Shown piece by piece: positions 42,509 through 46,528 of a stretch of 46,528 nt of DNA (positions within the stretch are counted from its first letter, which is position 1; every line of letters starts with the position of its first letter). The position numbers and the translations under genes are program-made. The stretch lies in assembly GCA_009746045.1 (NCBI GenBank), contig RPFO01000477.1, positions 1 to 46,528 of the forward strand, given 5' to 3'. A model generated the notes under the pieces. It was not told where the DNA came from. It saw only the letters and a program-made list of their open reading frames with translations, and searched no databases. The DNA comes from Mesostigma viride (Eukaryota; Streptophyta; Mesostigmatophyceae; Mesostigmatales; Mesostigmataceae).

Positions 42509-44248
42509 CTACTGTTCCCCCTCCCCCCCCAAATCCATAGGAACGAACCCCGAAGAAGACCCTGGCGGAAAAGCCACTGCTGGAGGGTCACGAGGGATTG
42601 AAGAGGGTGCGGGAGCCTGATTATCATAGGGGAACCCTGGGGATCCTGTCTGCACAGCATTCAGCCTACTAGGGGTAGCTGAAGGAATGCGTCCTGAAGT
42701 GGGACGAATAGGAGCACGCTGAGGGGTACGAGGAGGGCGAGCGTCGGGATGAGGGGGAGCACCCGAAAGGAACTTGGGGCACTCACGTTTAAGATGACCT
42801 ACTTCCTTACAATGATAGCAGGTAATATGAGAGACATCCAGAGCTGAAAGGTCAGTCACACAGATATCTAATTCTTCTACATAGGAGTTCTCCTCCTCAG
42901 GGGTAAGGATAATATTATTAATACGGGAACGGGTAGGAAGAGAAGGCGTGGAGAAGAAATCTGCTACACGTAAAAGATGCTGGCGCACATGCTTGAGGGG
43001 CAGGTCAGTAAAACGGTAGGCAGAGAACTGGCGCTTGACTTCACGCAATAAGGGTCTACTGAGGCCCTGAAGGAAGCGGGCACGCACTTCTGCACCCGAC
43101 AAATCCCTAATTCGTACCATCTGAGCATCAAACTCTTTCATATATTCTTTGAAGGACTTGGTACCCTGCTGCAAGGTGCCAAAGGATAATCTATCCTGCC
43201 AATCTGCATCGGGAGGGACTAAATGGTTCTCTAAACGCTTGAACAATTCTGCTACAGAGTTTGGGTAGGCATGAGAGGCAAGAGACTCACACTGGATGAG
43301 GTTAGCAAGTTCAGGAGTAATGCAGGTAGTAAGATAATGAGGAACTAGTACAGCATCAGAGAGGCGCCACCTATTGTGGTTCTGCCAGGACTCTGTGTTC
43401 TGGGTGAGCAACATAATGAAGGTGAAAAACTGTTGAGGGGTAGACTTGACATCCAGCTTAGGAAGGTTGGCAAAGAGGGGAAGAGCAGGAGGCTTAGGGG
43501 GATTAGAAGAATCAGTTTTTCCCATAGGGCCACTATCTTCCACTGCTACATAAGCGGGATAGAAGGAAGGGATAGGAAAAGTCTTGGGTAGGGGTCTAGA
43601 GGGAGCCACCGTTTCCGGATGGTGCCCATAGGAGAAGGGGACAGTATATTGCTCACGAAGAGAGGAATAGGCAAAATGATCATAATTCCTATCATCTAGG
43701 GGCATGGTACTGAAATCATTATTAACTTCTAAATCAGCCACACGGGTAGGAACCTGGGCAGCCTCATAGGCCGTCTCAGGGTAGGACCAGGAAGCAGGTG
43801 GGAAAAAGGGGACTGCACTAGGGCGCCCAGAAGGGCCGACAGGGGCCGAGGTACGACCCGTGTTAATAGCAGGCATTGAAGGCACAGGGTGGGAAGGAGG
43901 CCTAGGAGCATTGTTAGTGTGTGAGGACCTGCTGGAGGGGTGAGCCAAGGTTGCAGAAGGGGCAGGGGCCTGGTTCACAACGAAAGAAGGTTCCTCACTA
44001 AATCTGACTTGGGAAATACGTTGTTCATAGGTAGGTGGGGTAATTGAGGGACGACGGCGACCACCAGCAGCAGGAGAAGGCGGTGAGGTACGCAGAATAC
44101 CTTGAGGAGTGAGATGGTGTACCGTTTCCAAGGAGTCCCGTCGGTTACCACGAGTGTTGTTAATGTTATTAGTAGTAGTATTATTATTATTATTGGTAGT
44201 AGGAGTATTGGTAGGTATAGGCGACAGGTTACCACCCATTGGATCCAT
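42509..44248 (-). CDS. Gag polyprotein with zinc knuckle
   Basis: Structural protein of the virus-like particle, 579 residues from the ATG at 44248. The N-terminus is Asn/Thr-rich and disordered, with QGILRTSPP (residue 49 on) and QVRFSEEPS (80 on). The capsid-like domain is central: WQDRLSFGTLQQGTKSFKEY and ARFLQGLSRPLLREVKRQF fit the retrotransposon gag family. A CCHC knuckle CYHCKEVGHLKREC (about 477-490) binds nucleic acid, followed by a Pro-rich tail ending GGEGEQ. The gene ends over a G8 run in frame G_GGG_GGG, and the pol frame is -1 there. Confidence 0.93.
   Translation of the reverse strand: MDPMGGNLSPIPTNTPTTNNNNNTTTNNINNTRGNRRDSLETVHHLTPQGILRTSPPSPAAGGRRRPSITPPTYEQRISQVRFSEEPSFVVNQAPAPSATLAHPSSRSSHTNNAPRPPSHPVPSMPAINTGRTSAPVGPSGRPSAVPFFPPASWSYPETAYEAAQVPTRVADLEVNNDFSTMPLDDRNYDHFAYSSLREQYTVPFSYGHHPETVAPSRPLPKTFPIPSFYPAYVAVEDSGPMGKTDSSNPPKPPALPLFANLPKLDVKSTPQQFFTFIMLLTQNTESWQNHNRWRLSDAVLVPHYLTTCITPELANLIQCESLASHAYPNSVAELFKRLENHLVPPDADWQDRLSFGTLQQGTKSFKEYMKEFDAQMVRIRDLSGAEVRARFLQGLSRPLLREVKRQFSAYRFTDLPLKHVRQHLLRVADFFSTPSLPTRSRINNIILTPEEENSYVEELDICVTDLSALDVSHITCYHCKEVGHLKRECPKFLSGAPPHPDARPPRTPQRAPIRPTSGRIPSATPSRLNAVQTGSPGFPYDNQAPAPSSIPRDPPAVAFPPGSSSGFVPMDLGGEGEQ
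42516..42540 (-). promoter_or_regulatory. Candidate -1 ribosomal frameshift site between gag and pol
   Basis: In element sense the gag end reads ATG GAT TTG GGG GGG GAG. The heptamer G_GGG_GGG is in the gag frame, and the -1 frame from here is open into protease. Gag stops ten or so bases later. This fits the X_XXY_YYZ rule for -1 slippage. No stimulatory structure was evaluated. Confidence 0.55.
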
Positions 44249-44372
44249 TTTTGTTTAAGTAAATGATCAAAAATCTAACTGAAAGCAGCAAGGATAAAGG
44301 ACAAGGCCTAATATAAGGCAAGGAAAGAAAAGGAAAAGATTTTAATGGTTTAAAAGAAAGGAACAATTTAAA

Positions 44373-44765
44373 TCAGTCCTTTTTAACAACAGTAATGGAT
44401 AGGGAACCGAATTCCAAGGTGAGAGGAGTATCTAAGCTAGATGAGGATGCAGCCCTCTTAGGGGGAGACGAAGGAGGGGTAGCAAAATCTAGAGCTTCTA
44501 CAGGAGGGCGACCATGAGGAGTAGAACGTACGTGTAGGCCTAGATCTGATACGCTATGGTCTATAAGGAATTGTTGAGCTTCCTCGAAGGTAACAAATTT
44601 CTTATACCTAATTACATTATATGTACGGTTTTGCACTATCTTCCTAGCATCTGACCAAGAGAGGAAAATGGCTGACCATTGAGGGGTAATAACCACGTAA
44701 TACTTAGCTAAACTATTATCACTAGATGAATGGGAAGGCGCAGTAAAAACACGACGTTGACTCAT
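44373..44765 (-). CDS. ORF0: small protein with RNase H1-type hybrid-binding domain
   Basis: A 130-residue ORF lies between the 5' LTR and gag, from the ATG at 44765 (MSQRRVFTAPSHSSSDNS). Residues about 21-70 read YYVVITPQWSAIFLSWSDAR, RTYNVIRYKKFVTFEEAQQF. The pattern YYVV...G/A-I-F-x-S/T-W-x-x-(x)-(V)...(Y)KKF-x-(S/T)-x-x-E-A-x-x-F matches the N-terminal hybrid-binding domain of eukaryotic RNase H1, also found in the caulimovirus translational transactivator. That domain binds RNA/DNA hybrids or dsRNA. The C-terminal half is Ser/Pro-rich and looks disordered. It is separated from gag by 124 nt. A role in reverse transcription or in translation of the downstream ORFs is possible; both are inference. 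Confidence 0.75.
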   Translation of the reverse strand: MSQRRVFTAPSHSSSDNSLAKYYVVITPQWSAIFLSWSDARKIVQNRTYNVIRYKKFVTFEEAQQFLIDHSVSDLGLHVRSTPHGRPPVEALDFATPPSSPPKRAASSSSLDTPLTLEFGSLSITVVKKD

Positions 44766-45278
44766 GATAACTCACCTGGCGTGTCTTGTGATGTCAAGCT
44801 AGACGAGGTAGGGGTAGGCGACTTAGCTTGACGATCTGGATCACCGAAAGAAGAAGGAGGGCGGGAGTTTCCAGCTCTCGTCCTAAGTCAGCGGCCGGAT
44901 ATCCCAGCGCTCGTCCTAACACAGCGCCCCGTAACTCTGCGGGTGCGGCCGTCTAATAAAGCAGCAGCACAAGGAAAAAGGTGTAGGTACGGCGACGCTA
45001 ATCGTCTCCGAACAGTAATACTCCCCGATCTAAGGCAGGAAACAACCGTAAGCAGGAAAACAAGGCGAAGGACAGGCTAACTACGAAAGGATTTATCCGC
45101 TGTGAGCAGGTCTAGCTTCTAGGTAAAGCGTGTCCCGAAACGGGCAGCACGACGCTCCTAGCTTGAAGGCGACCCGCCCATTACCTATCAAGGAAGTGTC
45201 GACTTCTTGTTCCTGGACGCGGAAGGGGTCTTGAAAAGGTGTATGTGGCAAGGGATAGTCGTCTCGTTCACTACCTAC
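44766..45278 (-). other. 5' untranslated leader of copy 2
   Basis: About 510 nt between the PBS and ORF0 with no supported ORF. It would hold packaging and translation signals. Confidence 0.6.
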
Positions 45279-45297
45279 TGAAGTTCCTCCGGAACCA
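45279..45297 (-). promoter_or_regulatory. Primer binding site
   Basis: One base inside the 5' LTR the element sense reads TGGTTCCGGAGGAACTTC. The TGG start pairs with the CCA end of a tRNA. I cannot name the tRNA; the site does not match the common initiator-Met PBS (TGGTATCAGAG). Confidence 0.65.
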
Positions 45298-45298
45298 T

Positions 45299-45849
45299 TG
45301 TTACGCCGCGGATATCTACCTCCACCTCTACCTCTAATGGGCCTGATACTACCTAAACTGGTCAGGCCTCCTCTACTTAACCCTCTGGCGAAAGACGAAC
45401 GTGACGGAGCTGATCTCAATGCATTAACGTAAGTGTTGCTATAATACGCCATACAACCATTTACCAAAACCCGTTTACTCCAGGAATAGAGGAAGGAAAC
45501 ACAACTACACTGCCGTGACCCAAGCCTAAATGTGTCAATTCACTTAACACACGCCGAGTGACCACACAAGGAGTGGAACGTGCATAAATGGTCACCAACG
45601 GTCCAACAGGCTCGGGCCGACCTGGCCCTCGCCTGCAGAACCACAGAAACACAGGCAGGTGCACAGATGCACGCCGGTCCACTACATTCTACAAAAGGAT
45701 AAGGACTAATATAGTACGCGGCGCGCAAAGGCACCCAATATACCACAGTACTGTTACGGGGACAATCATGTCCAGACTAGAACTGCACGTAACCTAGGAA
45801 AACCGAGGCCAAGGACCTAATTTACGTCCGTAACTACACGAATTGTTAC
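45299..45849 (-). repeat. 5' LTR of copy 2, outer end missing
   Basis: 551 bp, matching 35048-35607. Compared with the 3' LTR it lacks the outermost 11 bases (plus-strand GCGACGTAACA), and the flank TAGTTGTTTGG follows directly. Other differences are a G/A change near 45560, a 3-bp deletion near 45707 and four 1-5 bp indels. Confidence 0.93.
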
Positions 45850-46528
45850 TAGTTGTTTGGTGTATGAGTTACTTGTATCCCACGCCGCACATGAAAGGAG
45901 GGCAAAAGAAGTTTGTGCCGTTGTGATCAGAAGTACTGGCAGACGCTTCGTAAATTAAAAATTAAGGTAATAATTTTGGAAAATTAGTGCGACGGCCGGA
46001 CCCCCGGTGTGGACCCGCGGCCGCGGCCGCTGCGCCGGCGGCACTCAGCGGGCACGCCGCGGAATGCTACCGCCGGCAGAGAAGAATTCCACGGCACGCT
46101 AAAGTGTAGTTCTCGATGACGACCACACCGTCGGCCCGGACCCGCACAATGTAATGCACACATGTAATTTTCCATACTCGCATATAGCCCGGTCGGTAGC
46201 CGGACGGAATGATCTATGACATATTCTATTTCAGTGAGGTACTTTTTTAATGGCCAGCGCGGTTGTCTTATATTACTCTGTACGCACCGCATTGATGCTT
46301 CAACTGCTCCTACTAAACACGCGCTTATTGATCGATCTGCTGACTCTACTGAACCACTAAACCTCACCCTGACACTCACGGTCCACTCCCGGTATGAGGC
46401 TCAAAACACACGCCCTGATTCAAGCAAATGCTGTTTCCGGCCCCCACCGTCTTAGTCATCTAGTCGCCTAACGTAAGCCAGCGATAATTCAACGCACAAG
46501 GCTACACATTTCTGTTAGTACTCGTCGT
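45850..46528. other. Right flank, no gene recognised
   Basis: A GC-rich patch (46000-46150, with GCGGCCGCGGCCGC at 46018-46031) lies in AT-rich sequence. A - strand ORF at 45984-46379 has no familiar motif and I do not support it. Confidence 0.45.

Larger units (their letters stand above)
35048..45849 (-). mobile_element. Chromovirus-type Ty3/gypsy retrotransposon, copy 2, nearly complete
   Basis: Read on the - strand it has the 5' LTR (45299-45849), PBS, ORF0 with an RNase H1-type hybrid-binding domain, gag, protease-RT-RNase H, integrase with chromodomain, a long third ORF, polypurine tract and 3' LTR (35048-35618). The order PR-RT-RH-IN marks Ty3/gypsy, and the chromodomain marks the chromovirus branch. 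The LTRs differ by about one substitution and five small indels, so insertion is recent. No target-site duplication is visible because the outer 11 bases of the 5' LTR are missing. ORF3 carries frameshifts in this copy; gag and the two pol segments are otherwise open. Confidence 0.95.

Overview
This window is eukaryotic nuclear DNA, most likely from a green alga (chlorophyte). That assignment is an inference from four things: GC-rich exons in a more AT-rich background, many GT-AG introns stuffed with micro- and minisatellites, a chromodomain-bearing Ty3/gypsy retrotransposon, and a very large low-complexity protein with centrin-binding (Sfi1-type) repeats. I cannot name the species. There are no operons, rRNAs or CRISPR arrays, and I found no tRNA.

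Layout. (1) 1-4177: the 3' part of a decayed Ty3/gypsy element on the + strand. It holds the end of reverse transcriptase, RNase H, a truncated integrase joined by a deletion of about 1.7 kb to a third ORF, a polypurine tract and a 3' LTR. (2) 4178-10644: mostly non-coding DNA with C-rich and (ATGG)n satellites, a dispersed repeat and one doubtful GC-rich coding scrap. (3) 10645-34084: one large + strand gene that I could assemble from 14 exons with matching intron phases. The model encodes about 4,230 residues: a long disordered N-terminus with candidate PP1-docking motifs, a central block of about 20 degenerate Sfi1-like repeats spread over exons 2-14, and a long disordered C-terminus. A G8 run at 33666-33673 breaks the last exon; one extra G would restore the frame. 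(4) 34085-35047: 3' flank of the gene, ending in a second copy of the dispersed repeat. (5) 35048-45849: an almost complete chromovirus on the - strand, with LTRs that are nearly identical. (6) 45850-46528: no recognisable gene.

The chromovirus is the most unusual object here. In its own sense it reads: 5' LTR, PBS, a small ORF with an RNase H1-type hybrid-binding domain (ORF0), gag with a zinc knuckle, protease-RT-RNase H, integrase with a chromodomain, a large GC-rich ORF3 of unknown function, polypurine tract and 3' LTR. Gag and pol overlap in the -1 frame at a G8 run, in the right register for -1 frameshifting. ORF3 is also present in the diverged left copy, so it belongs to the family.

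The host gene shows a second pattern. At four introns the splice-site region itself has been tandemly duplicated (donors of introns 1, 4 and 8, acceptor of intron 5), leaving decoy splice sites. The two retroelements lie in inverted orientation, with their 3' LTRs facing the gene from either side.
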